Of a stretch of DNA of 64,000 nt, positions 17,285 to 26,702 are shown piece after piece. The stretch is from positions 1 to 64,000 of the forward strand of contig JAZRFV010000084.1 in assembly GCA_045643825.1 (NCBI GenBank), written 5' to 3'. Position 1 is the stretch's first letter. Every line of letters starts with the position of its first letter. The position numbers and the translations under genes are program-made. This stretch comes from Scatosoma sp045643825. GTDB lineage: Bacteria; Bacillota; Clostridia; Christensenellales; Borkfalkiaceae. The notes under the pieces are model-generated. The model was not told the origin of the DNA. It made no database searches and saw only the letters and a program-made list of their open reading frames with translations.

Positions 17285-17872
17285 ATGAAAAAGCTACTGA
17301 TAACGGGCTTCGATCCGTTTGGCGGGGAAGAAATCAACCCTTCATGGGAGGCGGTTTCTTTGCTTCCTGATATAATTGGCGGATATGCGTTGACCAAGCT
17401 TCGCATTCCCGTCGTGTTTGGCGAAGGGGCGGAAACGGTTATAAAAATAGCAAAAACGCTTTCACCTGACGTGGTGCTTTGCATTGGTCAAGCGGGCGGT
17501 AGAAACGCCATCACGCCCGAGCTTGTCGCAATTAATCTCCGCCACGCAAATATACCCGATAATAAAGGCAATCAACCGTTGGACGAAACGATTATCGAAG
17601 GTGGTAAAACGGCGTATTTTTCCACCCTTCCCGTGCGAAAAATAGCGGCTGCTATTCACGAAAAAGGCATCCCTTCGCAGGTGTCCTACTCGGCAGGGGC
17701 ATACGTTTGCAACGACGTAATTTACACCCTGCTTGCCCATTTTGACGGCATGACAATACGGGCAGGGTTTATACATATACCGTACTGTGCAGAGCAAAAT
17801 AAAACCCCTTCTATGCCATTGGAAGAAGTGGTGAAAGGGTTAATTGTGGCGATAGAAACATTGGCAGAATAA
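17285..17872 (+). CDS. pcp: Pyroglutamyl-peptidase I
   Basis: A 195-residue cytoplasmic cysteine peptidase (family C15) that removes N-terminal pyroglutamate from peptides. It opens with 'LLITGFDPFGGEEINPS', the family signature. The catalytic triad is visible as Glu 79 ('ITPELVAIN'), Cys 142 ('AGAYVCND') and His 164 ('GFIHIPY'). GAGGTG at 17274-17279 favours ATG 17285 over the adjacent ATG 17282. The next gene starts 18 bases after its stop. Confidence 0.95.
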   Translation: MKKLLITGFDPFGGEEINPSWEAVSLLPDIIGGYALTKLRIPVVFGEGAETVIKIAKTLSPDVVLCIGQAGGRNAITPELVAINLRHANIPDNKGNQPLDETIIEGGKTAYFSTLPVRKIAAAIHEKGIPSQVSYSAGAYVCNDVIYTLLAHFDGMTIRAGFIHIPYCAEQNKTPSMPLEEVVKGLIVAIETLAE

Positions 17873-17890
17873 TTGAGAGAGAGGGAAATT

Positions 17891-19210
17891 ATGGAAGAAA
17901 TTATCGGCGAACGCCTTCGTATGAGTGATATTCACAATCGCATGAACGAGGAATATTTTTCCGACTTGCGTGCGTGTGTAGATGCGTTTAAATCCACCAT
18001 TCAAGATGAGAATTTAAGGGAAATGTTTGATAGATGTTTCTTTAATACGATTTACACGACGGCATTTATGGAAGAGGATGGCACGGCGTTTATCATTACG
18101 GGGGATATCCCTGCGATGTGGCTTCGTGATTCGGCTGCACAGGTGATGCAGTATTTGTTTTTCGCCAAGGAATGTCCGTCCGTTCGTACCTTTATCAAGG
18201 GAGTGTTGAAAAAGCAATTTGGCTATATTTTGATGGATCCGTATGCAAACGCCTTTAATCGTGAAGCCAACGGCAATGGTCATGCGTACGATTTGGTGAA
18301 ACAATCCCCTTGGGTATGGGAAAGAAAATTCGAGCTGGATTCTCTTTGTTATCCCTTGTGGCTGTTGACGAGATATTACGAGAAAACGCAGGATACTACC
18401 TGCTTTGACGATACCTTTTTACAGGCATTTGACACGATTATCAAGATATTCCGCATAGAACAAGCCCACGGGGAGCAATCTGATTATTATCATGAGATTT
18501 TCAATAGACCACAAACCCGTTGGTGTGGCAGTGGTGAGCCAGTGAAAAACTGCGGTTTGGTTTGGTCAGGCTATCGTCCCAGCGATGATAAGTGTACCTA
18601 TGGGTATTACCTTCCTGGTAATATGTTTATCGTGGCGGTTTTGACCAAGCTCGCACCCATTTTTAAGGATGTTTTAGGGGACGAGGGAAGGTCGAAAACT
18701 TGTAAAATCTTGGCTGCGGAAATTCAAACGGCTCTTGATGAGCTTGCGATTGTAGAAAAGGACGGAAAGCGTATTTACGCCTTGGAAACGGACGGTTTTG
18801 GCAATTACAACCTGATGGACGATGCCAATATTCCCAACTTGATTGCAATGCCTTACTACGAATATCCGTACATCGACAAAGAGGTTTATCAAAACACAAG
18901 AAACAGTATGTTCAGTTTTGAAAACCCATACTATTTTGAGGGTAAGGTGTTGAAGGGAATCGGTAGCCCTCACACGCCCAAAGATAGAGTATGGCCCTTG
19001 TCTTTGATTATCCGTGCTTTGACGACGGAGGACGTAGGGGAGATTAAGGAATGCGTTCGTATGATTGTAGGTAGTACGGGCGGAACGGGATATATTCACG
19101 AAGGGGTGGATAAGGACGATGATACGGTGTATTCTCGTTCTTGGTTCGCTTGGGCAAACTCGCTGTTTGCATATATGATTTTGGAAAAAAGCCCCTTGGT
19201 AGACTTTTAA
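17891..19210 (+). CDS. Glycoside hydrolase family 125 exo-alpha-mannosidase
   Basis: A 439-residue enzyme without signal peptide, so cytoplasmic. It matches GH125 (metal-independent exo-alpha-1,6-mannosidases) in 'TGDIPAMWLRDSAAQ' near the N-terminus, 'DPYANAFNREANG', 'CGLVWSGYRPSDD' and 'GTGYIHEGVDKDD...YSRSWFAWAN' near the end. The start at 17891 follows GAGAGGG; a TTG at 17873 is in frame but lacks a ribosome site. It probably trims mannose from imported mannan or N-glycan fragments, which would fit the sugar importer at the left of the window, though the two are not in one operon. Confidence 0.9.
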   Translation: MEEIIGERLRMSDIHNRMNEEYFSDLRACVDAFKSTIQDENLREMFDRCFFNTIYTTAFMEEDGTAFIITGDIPAMWLRDSAAQVMQYLFFAKECPSVRTFIKGVLKKQFGYILMDPYANAFNREANGNGHAYDLVKQSPWVWERKFELDSLCYPLWLLTRYYEKTQDTTCFDDTFLQAFDTIIKIFRIEQAHGEQSDYYHEIFNRPQTRWCGSGEPVKNCGLVWSGYRPSDDKCTYGYYLPGNMFIVAVLTKLAPIFKDVLGDEGRSKTCKILAAEIQTALDELAIVEKDGKRIYALETDGFGNYNLMDDANIPNLIAMPYYEYPYIDKEVYQNTRNSMFSFENPYYFEGKVLKGIGSPHTPKDRVWPLSLIIRALTTEDVGEIKECVRMIVGSTGGTGYIHEGVDKDDDTVYSRSWFAWANSLFAYMILEKSPLVDF

Positions 19211-19239
19211 GTAGAATGCAAATGAAAAATTAATACGTT

Positions 19240-19283
19240 ATATACGCCCAGAGTCTTTATTGGTTTTCGGGCGTATATTTTTA
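19240..19283 (+). terminator. Terminator after the GH125 gene
   Basis: Perfect 10-bp arms ATATACGCCC and GGGCGTATAT followed by TTTTTA. Confidence 0.9.
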
Positions 19284-19435
19284 TGTAAAAAAATAGGCAA
19301 TAAAGGAAAGTTTTTGGGAAGGCTGACGAATTGGAAAAAATCTTGAAAATTTTTTCCTTCAAACTGTTTCCTTTTTCAAAAAAATATGTTATTATTGAAA
19401 GTAAGTATGTAAAAAATAGTAGGAGTACGCTTTTT

Positions 19436-21823
19436 ATGTCCGAGAAAATTCCCTACGAAAAATTACAAATGCTAATCAATCCGCAAAAGAGCGGCGATCA
19501 CGATTGGTTCTTGTCGTTGTTGGACGACGAGGCGCAACGCGTATACGAGGATGAGCATATGGCGGCGGTGATGCAAATGTTGCGTATCGCCCGTATTCGT
19601 CCACACAAAAACGCCATTCGCGAAGCGAAAAATGAAATTGCACGACTTGAAAGAGAAGAAAAAGAGAACGCGGAGACCTATCGAAAGATTAAGGGCTTAC
19701 TTGCCGAAATCGAGGGCGAAAACGCCAAGGTGGAAACCTATCATCCGTTCTTTGACGAGCCGTACTTTGCCCGTATGGACCTTATTGACAATAAGGAAGG
19801 CTACAACAGTTACTATATCGGTAAAAAAGGGGATATCCGTTTGGAAATTCTCGATTGGCGTACACCCGTGGCTCGTCGCTATTATCAAAAAAGCTGTTCG
19901 AGCTTTACCTTTAACGAGTACGAGTATAAGACGGTGCTTCGTCGCGCCATTCGTACGAAAAGTGGGAAGGTGCTTGATTTTAAAAACGAGTATTTATCTT
20001 TAAAAGATTATCTTTCAGCGGAAGAAATTGCTGACCGTGACGAAGAAAACGTGTTAGATCCTTATCTTCGCGAAATTATCAAGGCAAGGAAGGAAGAAAC
20101 GTCGGTTAAGGACATTATCGAAACCATTCAAGAAAAACAATACGAAATTATTACCCGTCCCGAGAAGGGGGATTTTATCTTGCAGGGTTGTGCAGGTAGT
20201 GGTAAAACGATGGTTATGTTACACCGTTTAAGCTATCTTATGTACAATAATGAAAATATAAAGCCACGCGACGTGTTGATTATTACCCCCAGCAATTCGT
20301 TCAACGCCTTCATTGACGAGCTTGCGGAAATCTTGGATTTGGATCGTGTGAAAACCTTAACCGCTTACGAATATTTCTTGCAGGTTTTGAAGAACGAGAA
20401 AATTGATTTGACGGATAAAATCGATCCCACGCAAGTAGAGGACGAAAAATACCTCGCTTACGTATATTCCCCGCAGTTTGTTGCAGATGTTAAGAAGAAA
20501 CAGGATAAGGTTTTTGATAACCTCTACGGCTTGTTTACTGGGGAGGAATGTCGTGACTTTATTGAGGATATTATCGAGGATAGCAAACGTCAGTTGATGG
20601 CGTACGAGGGGATTAAAAACGCTTCTATGCGTGTCCGTCGTGCGGTGCTTGGGGAAATTAAGGAGCGGAAAGAGGGCGGTTTATATTACACCAAGCCTTT
20701 CCGTGAACTAATGAACTGTATTTTGGATATTGAAGACTTTTTCAACGGCACGTTGAAAAGTGAGCAGGCGAAATCGCCCGAATATTTTTACCGGCAAATG
20801 CTTTCCTTCTATAAGAGTGCGACTTTTGCGGCAAAAAACACGGATAGAATTGTTGCAGAAGGAGAGAGCTCCTTGTTGGAACTGCGTGGGGATATCGACC
20901 GCGAAATTTTCGATCTGATGCGTTTTAAACAGCGTATTGGCGGCGTGGATGTGTATATGTACGCCGATAGAATTGCAAGGCGGAAAGAAATTTTACAAGA
21001 AATCGATAAAACCTTGGAAAAGGTGCGTTTGATTGGGGACAGTAATACGGCGTTTGCGGAGTTTTACGGCTATCTTCGAGGAGAGAAAAATTTCCAAGAA
21101 ATTGGTGCTGGTAGTGGGTTTATTGATATTATTCGGTATTTTTATCGTGAAACTGTAAAAAAATATAAGATAACCCACGGGATGACCTCTAAAACGATGT
21201 ACGCCTCCGATGCGTATGCGCTTTGTGTGATTTGTGCAGGGATTTGCGATAGGCTTTCTCCCGTTTATTCTTACGTATTCGTGGATGAAGGGCAAGACGT
21301 CTCCGCTTGCGAATACGCGTTGCTCCGCAGGATTAACAGCAAAGCGTCGTTTAATGTCTTTGGCGATTTGGCACAAAACGTTACCGCTTGGCGAGGAATT
21401 AAGTCTTGGAAAGAGGAATTCCCTGATTTTGCAGTGTACGAGTTAAATCAAAACTACCGTAACACCAACCAAATTGTATCCTTTGTGGCCAACGATTTAG
21501 GGATTGATATGCAATCGATTGGCTACGACGGTCCCGAGGTTGTTACGGTAAACGCAAGGGGTATTAGCGGGTTTTTCAAGGATAAAAAGGGCTTGAAGGC
21601 AATTATTTGCTCGGAAAAAGAGAAGGAGAAATTCCTTCGTAAGAGCTATAACAACTTAAGCGTAAAGGGTAAAATATCTCGCTCAAAAATTAATATTATG
21701 ACCGTTTACGAGAGTAAGGGGTTGGAATTTTCCTCCGTCGTAGTGGTGCCGAACGGTATGTCGGATAGTGAAAAATATATCGCGTATACGAGAGCCTTGA
21801 AGGATTTGGCAATCCTTGTATAA
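19436..21823 (+). CDS. HelD-like superfamily I ATPase (RNA polymerase-associated)
   Basis: A 795-residue UvrD/Rep-like protein. A long coiled-coil N-terminus (about residues 60-110, Glu/Lys/Arg-rich) precedes the HelD-type 'YYIGKKGD...LDWRTPVARRYY' signature. Walker A is 'GCAGSGKT', Walker B 'FVDEGQD', and late helicase motifs include 'LNQNYRNT' and 'TVYESKGLEF'. HelD proteins remove stalled RNA polymerase from DNA using ATP. ATG 19436 follows TAGGAG at 19420-19425; the frame extends further upstream, but that part looks non-coding and A/T-rich. It is transcribed alone between a terminator and the parE promoter. Confidence 0.88.
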   Translation: MSEKIPYEKLQMLINPQKSGDHDWFLSLLDDEAQRVYEDEHMAAVMQMLRIARIRPHKNAIREAKNEIARLEREEKENAETYRKIKGLLAEIEGENAKVETYHPFFDEPYFARMDLIDNKEGYNSYYIGKKGDIRLEILDWRTPVARRYYQKSCSSFTFNEYEYKTVLRRAIRTKSGKVLDFKNEYLSLKDYLSAEEIADRDEENVLDPYLREIIKARKEETSVKDIIETIQEKQYEIITRPEKGDFILQGCAGSGKTMVMLHRLSYLMYNNENIKPRDVLIITPSNSFNAFIDELAEILDLDRVKTLTAYEYFLQVLKNEKIDLTDKIDPTQVEDEKYLAYVYSPQFVADVKKKQDKVFDNLYGLFTGEECRDFIEDIIEDSKRQLMAYEGIKNASMRVRRAVLGEIKERKEGGLYYTKPFRELMNCILDIEDFFNGTLKSEQAKSPEYFYRQMLSFYKSATFAAKNTDRIVAEGESSLLELRGDIDREIFDLMRFKQRIGGVDVYMYADRIARRKEILQEIDKTLEKVRLIGDSNTAFAEFYGYLRGEKNFQEIGAGSGFIDIIRYFYRETVKKYKITHGMTSKTMYASDAYALCVICAGICDRLSPVYSYVFVDEGQDVSACEYALLRRINSKASFNVFGDLAQNVTAWRGIKSWKEEFPDFAVYELNQNYRNTNQIVSFVANDLGIDMQSIGYDGPEVVTVNARGISGFFKDKKGLKAIICSEKEKEKFLRKSYNNLSVKGKISRSKINIMTVYESKGLEFSSVVVVPNGMSDSEKYIAYTRALKDLAILV

Positions 21824-21841
21824 ATGTATATAAGTGAAAAG

Positions 21842-21873
21842 TTTTCCACAAAAAAATGTGGATATGTGGAAAA
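21842..21873. promoter_or_regulatory. Cluster of three DnaA-box-like 9-mers
   Basis: TTTTCCACA (21842-21850), TGTGGATAT (21857-21865) and TGTGGAAAA (21865-21873) lie about 20 bases before the parE promoter. Two are the DnaA-box variant TTTTCCACA in opposite orientations. They also form an inverted repeat, but no T-run follows on the plus strand, so this is not a plausible terminator for the upstream gene. Confidence 0.45.
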
Positions 21874-21889
21874 AAATTCGTCGAAACAT

Positions 21890-21918
21890 TTGAAAAAATC
21901 AAAAAAAAGTGTTATAAT
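21890..21918 (+). promoter_or_regulatory. Sigma-A promoter for parE-parC
   Basis: TTGAAA (21890-21895), 17-base spacer, TATAAT (21913-21918). Confidence 0.75.
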
Positions 21919-21995
21919 AAATCTAAAATGGCATATTATGGCGAAAAATAACCTTTCGTGGGTTGCTCGTCAAATAGCAAGTAGATGAGGAAGAA

Positions 21996-24161
21996 ATGGC
22001 AGAACAGAAAAAGAAAGACGTAAAGAAAACGGATGAATACAGCGCCAAGAACCTGGAGGTATTAGAAGGGCTTGACGCTGTTCGTATGCGTCCTGGTATG
22101 TATATCGGTTCGACCGGTATTAAGGGCTTGCACCACATCCTTTGGGAAATCGTGGACAACGCGATTGACGAGGCGGCAAATGGTCACGCAAATAGGGTAA
22201 AGGTAACTTTGCACTCGGACGGCAGTGCATCCGTAGAAGATAACGGTAGAGGTATCCCCACCGACATTCACCCGAAAGAAAAGGTTTCGGGTGTGCAGCT
22301 TGTTTTCACGAAATTGCACGCAGGTGGTAAATTCGGTCAAGGCAACTACGAATATTCGGGCGGTTTGCACGGCGTAGGTGCATCTGTTACCAACGCTTTA
22401 TCCGAATGGTTGACCGTTGAGGTTTGCCGTGATAAACGTGTGTATAAAATGAGTTTCCACTCTAAATATAATCCTCGTAAGAAGAAGGTGGAATCGGGGT
22501 TGCCTGACGGCCCCTTGGAGGATACGGGGATTACCACCAACCGCAAAGGTACGCTTGTACGCTTTAAGCCGGATGGGGAGGTATTCTCGGAACTGAATTT
22601 CGATTTGGATACGGTAGAAGAACGTCTTCGTCAGCTTGCTTTCTTGAATCGCGGCGTGGAGATCACCTTGATTGATGAACGCATTACGATGGCGGAGGCA
22701 AAGCGTGCGCGTATGCTTTACGCTTCTGATGATACGGAAAGTGAGGAAGGGGGAACGGTAGAAGAAGCCGTAGAAACGGAAGAAACGATTGTGGAAGGGC
22801 AACAATCCTTGTTTGGTGAGTTGGACGAGCTGACTTTGGAAAGTGAGCCTTATCGTATCACCTTTAAGTACGAAGGTGGTATTTCCGACTACGTGAAGAG
22901 CTTAAACCAAGGCAAGAGAACGCTGTATTCTCAACCTATTTATTATAAAGCGACGAAGAATGGGATTCAGGTGGAATTTTCCATTCAACACACGGGCGAA
23001 TACCGTGAAAGTATGTTCTCGTTCGTAAACAACATTCCTACCCCCGAGGGTGGCTACCACGAAATGGGTTTCCGTTCTGGTTTGACGAGGGTGTTGAATG
23101 AATACGCAAGAAGCAATGGCTTTTTGAAGGAGAAGGACGCTAACTTCCAAGGCGACGATTTCAGTGAAGGCTTGGCGGTTGTTTTGTCGATTAAAATGGC
23201 AAGCGTTCAATTTGAAGGACAAACGAAAACAAAGCTTGGTAACACGGAGGCCCGTCCTGCGGTAGAAGCGACGGTTATCGAAGGCTTTAACGAGTTTAAG
23301 AATATCCGTGGCTATAAAAAGACGATGGAAGAAATCATCAAGAAGGCGCAGGGTGCGGCAAAATCCCGTATTGCGGCAAAAACCGCGAAGGATAACGCCC
23401 GTGCGAAGAATAGTATTGATGGTTTGACCTTGGTTGGTAAGCTTGCAGGCTGTTCTGGTAGAAAGCCCGAACTCAACGAAATGTTTATTGTAGAGGGTGA
23501 CTCTGCAGGTGGTACGGCAAAGCAAGCACGCGTAAGACAATATCAATCGATTTTGCCTTTGCGTGGTAAACCTTTGAACGTTGAAAAGAAAAAACTCAAC
23601 CAAATTTTGGAAAATGAAGAAATCCGTACGATGATCAGCGCAATCGGTGCTGGTATCGATCCCGATTTCAAACTCGATAAGATTAACTACCACAAAGTAA
23701 TCATTCTTTCGGATGCTGACCAAGACGGTATGCACATCCGTTGTATTTTGCTTACTTTCTTCTTCCGTTATATGCGCCCTCTCGTAAACGCAGGGCACGT
23801 ATATATCGGTATGCCTCCTTTGTATAAGGTGTATAAGGGGGATAAGGTAGAATACGCGTACGACGACAAGGAATTGGATGAAAAAATTCAAAAACTTGGC
23901 AACGGTTGTAAGCTTCAACGCTATAAAGGGCTTGGTGAAATGAACGCTGACCAGCTTTGGGAAACGACCATGAACCCTGCTACCCGTAATCTTATTCAGG
24001 TAACGGTAGAGGATGCGGCGAAGGCAGAGCGTATGATTACCACCTTGATGGGTGACAAAGTAGAAGGAAGAAAAGAATTCCTTGCAAAATACGCAAACTT
24101 TGATAAGCGTGACGGCTTCATAGAAAGACGTAAGCAAGCGGAAAAGAAGGAGGAGGAATAA
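21996..24161 (+). CDS. parE: DNA topoisomerase IV subunit B (type IIA ATPase subunit)
   Basis: A 721-residue ATPase/TOPRIM subunit. Bergerat ATP site: 'EIVDNAIDE' (residues 51-59), 'EDNGRGIP' (81-88) and 'GGLHGVGASV' (122-131). TOPRIM motifs are 'VEGDSAGG' and 'SDADQDG'. Residues about 232-286 are an acidic, Glu/Thr-rich insertion in the transducer domain where most relatives have a few residues. GAGGAAG precedes the ATG. I favour ParE over GyrB because it is paired directly with a ParC-like gene, outside a dnaA-recF context, and the partner lacks a GyrA box; a gyrase assignment cannot be excluded from one window. Confidence 0.85.
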   Translation: MAEQKKKDVKKTDEYSAKNLEVLEGLDAVRMRPGMYIGSTGIKGLHHILWEIVDNAIDEAANGHANRVKVTLHSDGSASVEDNGRGIPTDIHPKEKVSGVQLVFTKLHAGGKFGQGNYEYSGGLHGVGASVTNALSEWLTVEVCRDKRVYKMSFHSKYNPRKKKVESGLPDGPLEDTGITTNRKGTLVRFKPDGEVFSELNFDLDTVEERLRQLAFLNRGVEITLIDERITMAEAKRARMLYASDDTESEEGGTVEEAVETEETIVEGQQSLFGELDELTLESEPYRITFKYEGGISDYVKSLNQGKRTLYSQPIYYKATKNGIQVEFSIQHTGEYRESMFSFVNNIPTPEGGYHEMGFRSGLTRVLNEYARSNGFLKEKDANFQGDDFSEGLAVVLSIKMASVQFEGQTKTKLGNTEARPAVEATVIEGFNEFKNIRGYKKTMEEIIKKAQGAAKSRIAAKTAKDNARAKNSIDGLTLVGKLAGCSGRKPELNEMFIVEGDSAGGTAKQARVRQYQSILPLRGKPLNVEKKKLNQILENEEIRTMISAIGAGIDPDFKLDKINYHKVIILSDADQDGMHIRCILLTFFFRYMRPLVNAGHVYIGMPPLYKVYKGDKVEYAYDDKELDEKIQKLGNGCKLQRYKGLGEMNADQLWETTMNPATRNLIQVTVEDAAKAERMITTLMGDKVEGRKEFLAKYANFDKRDGFIERRKQAEKKEEE

Positions 24162-24162
24162 T

Positions 24163-26628
24163 ATGGCGAAGAAGAAAAACGAGCCTGAAATGATTGAACC
24201 GCAAGGGCAATTATTCGTTGAGCCTCTTGAAAACGTATTGCACACCTCCATGCTTCCGTATGCGGAATTCGTTATCCTTGACCGTGCACTTCCCCGTGTA
24301 GAAGACGGCTTGAAGCCCGTTCAAAGACGTATCCTTTATACAATGAAGGAAATGGGCTTAACGCCTGATAAACCGCATAAAAAGAGTGCACGTATCGTTG
24401 GTGACTGTATGGGTAAATATCACCCTCACGGTGATAGCTCGGTTTATGATGCGATGGTGCGTATGGCGCAGGATTTCAATATGGGTAAAACCCTTATTGA
24501 CGGCCACGGTAACTACGGTTCGGTAGATGGGGATCCCGCTGCTGCAATGCGTTATACCGAAGCAAGAATGCAACCCTTGGCGTTGGAACTTTTGCGTGAT
24601 ATTGACAAGCAAACGGTTACCTTCTCGCCGAACTTCGACGACAGCTTGGAAGAACCCGACGTATTGCCTGGGCGCTTCCCTAACTTGCTTGTAAACGGTG
24701 CTTCTGGTATCGCAGTAGGCTTGGCTACCAATATCCCTACCCATAATCTTGAAGAGGTAATCAATGGTGTTGTTGCTTACATTGACAACCCTGCAATATC
24801 CTTGGAAGAAATGATGGAACATATCCCTTCGCCCGATTTCCCTACGGGCGGTGTGATTATCGCAAACGAGTTAATTCAGGCGTATAAAACGGGACGTGGT
24901 AAAATCACGCTTCGTGCAAAAATTGCTATTGAGAAAACGGACAGCGGTAAGACGAATTTGATTATTACCGAGCTTCCTTATCAGGTAAATAAGGCGCAAA
25001 TGCTTCGTAAAATCGTTGAATTGCGTGAAGAAAAGAAGGACGAATTCCTTGCGATTGACCACGTTACGGACGAATCGGATAGAACGGGTATGCGTGCAGT
25101 TATCCGTTTGAAGAAGGACGCGGACGTAGAGGCTACCTTGAAGGCGTTGTATAAATACAGTGACTTGGAGGTTACCTTCGGTATCAATATGGTTGTGATT
25201 GCAGATGGTAAACCTCAACAGCTTGGCTTGATGGAGGTTATTCGTCACTATGTGAAATATCAACAAAAGGTTATCAAGCGTAGAACGGTGTTTGAATTAG
25301 AACAAGCACAGGCGCGTTGCCATATCTTGGAAGGCTTGATTATTGCCGTTCAAAACATCGACGAAGTTATCGCTATCATTAAAAAATCGGACAGCACCGC
25401 TGACGCGAGAAGTAAGTTGATGGCTCGATTTGAGATTTCCAAAGAACAAGCACAGGCTATTCTTGATTTGAAGCTGGCTCGTTTGACGAAGTTGGAAATT
25501 TACAAGCTTGAAAACGAGTTGAAGGAATTGAAGAAACTTATCAAACACTTGACCGCAATTTCCAAGAGTGGGGATTTGCAGTTGCAGGTGGTTAAGGAAG
25601 AGATTACGGAGATCAAAAACGCATATCCTTCCCCGAGAAAATCCAAACTCGTGTTTACCCGTGAAGAAGCGGATGATTTGCTTGCCACGGCGAGTGAGAA
25701 GAAACCTGGTGTACCTTGCACCCTCGTTTATACGGCGGATGAAAACTTTAAGGTGTTGACGGGCAAGCTGGTTGATGCGCTTGATAAACCCCTTGAAGGG
25801 AAGTTCAAACCGCAGTTAATTGCTGAAAAATACCTCAAAACAATGACGGATAAGCGTATCTTTGCGTTTACCAATTACGGCAATTGTCATAAACTTGACA
25901 TTTCCGATCCCGATTTAGAGTGCAAGCTAACTGAAGAGGGCGTTACCTTGAAGGATTTGTCCGAGGACGCAGAGGTCGGCGAAAAGGTTGTCGCAATGTT
26001 CGAGGTGGGCGAGCGTATGCCTTACGGGTACCTGCTTTTCTATACCAAGAAGGGTATGATTAAGAAGACCGAGTGGGCGGAATATGAGCAACGTAAGGAC
26101 AGTTTCCAAGCTGTAAAACTCAACGAGGAAGACGAGGTTATCGGCGTAGAAGAGGACGGCAACGAAGACGATACCATCTTGATGGTAACGAAGATGGGTA
26201 TGTGCTTGAATGCCAAAAAGGACGATATCCCTACACAGGGTAGAATTGCTACTGGTGTACGTGGTATTATGTTGCAGGATGGCGACAGCGTAATATTGAT
26301 GCAACAAATCAACGACGAAGGCGAAGTAATTATCGTAACGACGGAAGGCAAATTCAAGAAGGTGCTTGTTTCCTATCTCGAACCGAGCAAACGCTATAAG
26401 AAAGGCTCTGGCATTGCAGGGTTGACTGATAAGGCGAGTGTTTTGACGGCTGCGTACGTAACCGTACCGTATATGCTTGCGATTGAGGACAAGAGCCATA
26501 ACGTATCCGAATTGTCAAGTGAGGATATTTCGATTATGATGCCCAGCTCCAAGGCGAAGAAGATGAGTCGCTTTGCCGAGGATTCAATTGTAAAAGTAAT
26601 CCCGATGCCTTATAAAAAAGGGGAGTAA
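24163..26628 (+). CDS. parC: DNA topoisomerase IV subunit A (ParC-like)
   Basis: An 821-residue DNA breakage-reunion subunit. The Arg-Tyr catalytic dyad is in 'AAAMRYTEARM' (Arg 130, Tyr 131). The quinolone-determining stretch 'KYHPHGDSSVYD' keeps the Ser (92) and Asp (96) of sensitive enzymes. The C-terminal beta-pinwheel lacks the QRRGGKG-type GyrA box; the matching place reads 'EYEQRKDSFQAVKL', arguing for topoisomerase IV rather than gyrase. It starts one base after parE, with GGAGGAGG at 24150-24157, so the subunits are coupled. Confidence 0.87.
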   Translation: MAKKKNEPEMIEPQGQLFVEPLENVLHTSMLPYAEFVILDRALPRVEDGLKPVQRRILYTMKEMGLTPDKPHKKSARIVGDCMGKYHPHGDSSVYDAMVRMAQDFNMGKTLIDGHGNYGSVDGDPAAAMRYTEARMQPLALELLRDIDKQTVTFSPNFDDSLEEPDVLPGRFPNLLVNGASGIAVGLATNIPTHNLEEVINGVVAYIDNPAISLEEMMEHIPSPDFPTGGVIIANELIQAYKTGRGKITLRAKIAIEKTDSGKTNLIITELPYQVNKAQMLRKIVELREEKKDEFLAIDHVTDESDRTGMRAVIRLKKDADVEATLKALYKYSDLEVTFGINMVVIADGKPQQLGLMEVIRHYVKYQQKVIKRRTVFELEQAQARCHILEGLIIAVQNIDEVIAIIKKSDSTADARSKLMARFEISKEQAQAILDLKLARLTKLEIYKLENELKELKKLIKHLTAISKSGDLQLQVVKEEITEIKNAYPSPRKSKLVFTREEADDLLATASEKKPGVPCTLVYTADENFKVLTGKLVDALDKPLEGKFKPQLIAEKYLKTMTDKRIFAFTNYGNCHKLDISDPDLECKLTEEGVTLKDLSEDAEVGEKVVAMFEVGERMPYGYLLFYTKKGMIKKTEWAEYEQRKDSFQAVKLNEEDEVIGVEEDGNEDDTILMVTKMGMCLNAKKDDIPTQGRIATGVRGIMLQDGDSVILMQQINDEGEVIIVTTEGKFKKVLVSYLEPSKRYKKGSGIAGLTDKASVLTAAYVTVPYMLAIEDKSHNVSELSSEDISIMMPSSKAKKMSRFAEDSIVKVIPMPYKKGE

Positions 26629-26659
26629 GCGGATAAAATCAGTTATAAACCACGAAAAA

Positions 26660-26698
26660 CCGACATATTATATTCCGTAACCATCTAACGGAGGTCGG
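26660..26698 (+). promoter_or_regulatory. Possible leader hairpin masking the spoIIID ribosome site
   Basis: CCGAC (26660-26664) can pair with GTCGG (26694-26698), and TCCGT (26674-26678) with ACGGA (26688-26692), so GGAGG falls in the paired region. CATATTAT (26664-26671) also resembles a sigma-E -10 element; if used, the outer stem would not be transcribed. The two readings compete. Confidence 0.35.
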
Positions 26699-26702
26699 GA
26701 TT

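Noticed and set aside
21842..21880. Rho-independent terminator for the HelD-like gene
   Set aside because: The inverted repeat is followed by A residues, not T, on the plus strand; DnaA-box reading preferred.
22902..24251. Long minus-strand open frame over parE
   Set aside because: Opposite to well-conserved TOPRIM coding sequence; Cys/Arg/His-rich translation typical of shadows.
21996..26628. Gyrase (gyrB-gyrA) assignment of the topoisomerase pair
   Set aside because: No GyrA box in the A subunit and no dnaA/recF neighbours; topoisomerase IV fits better, although one window cannot settle it.
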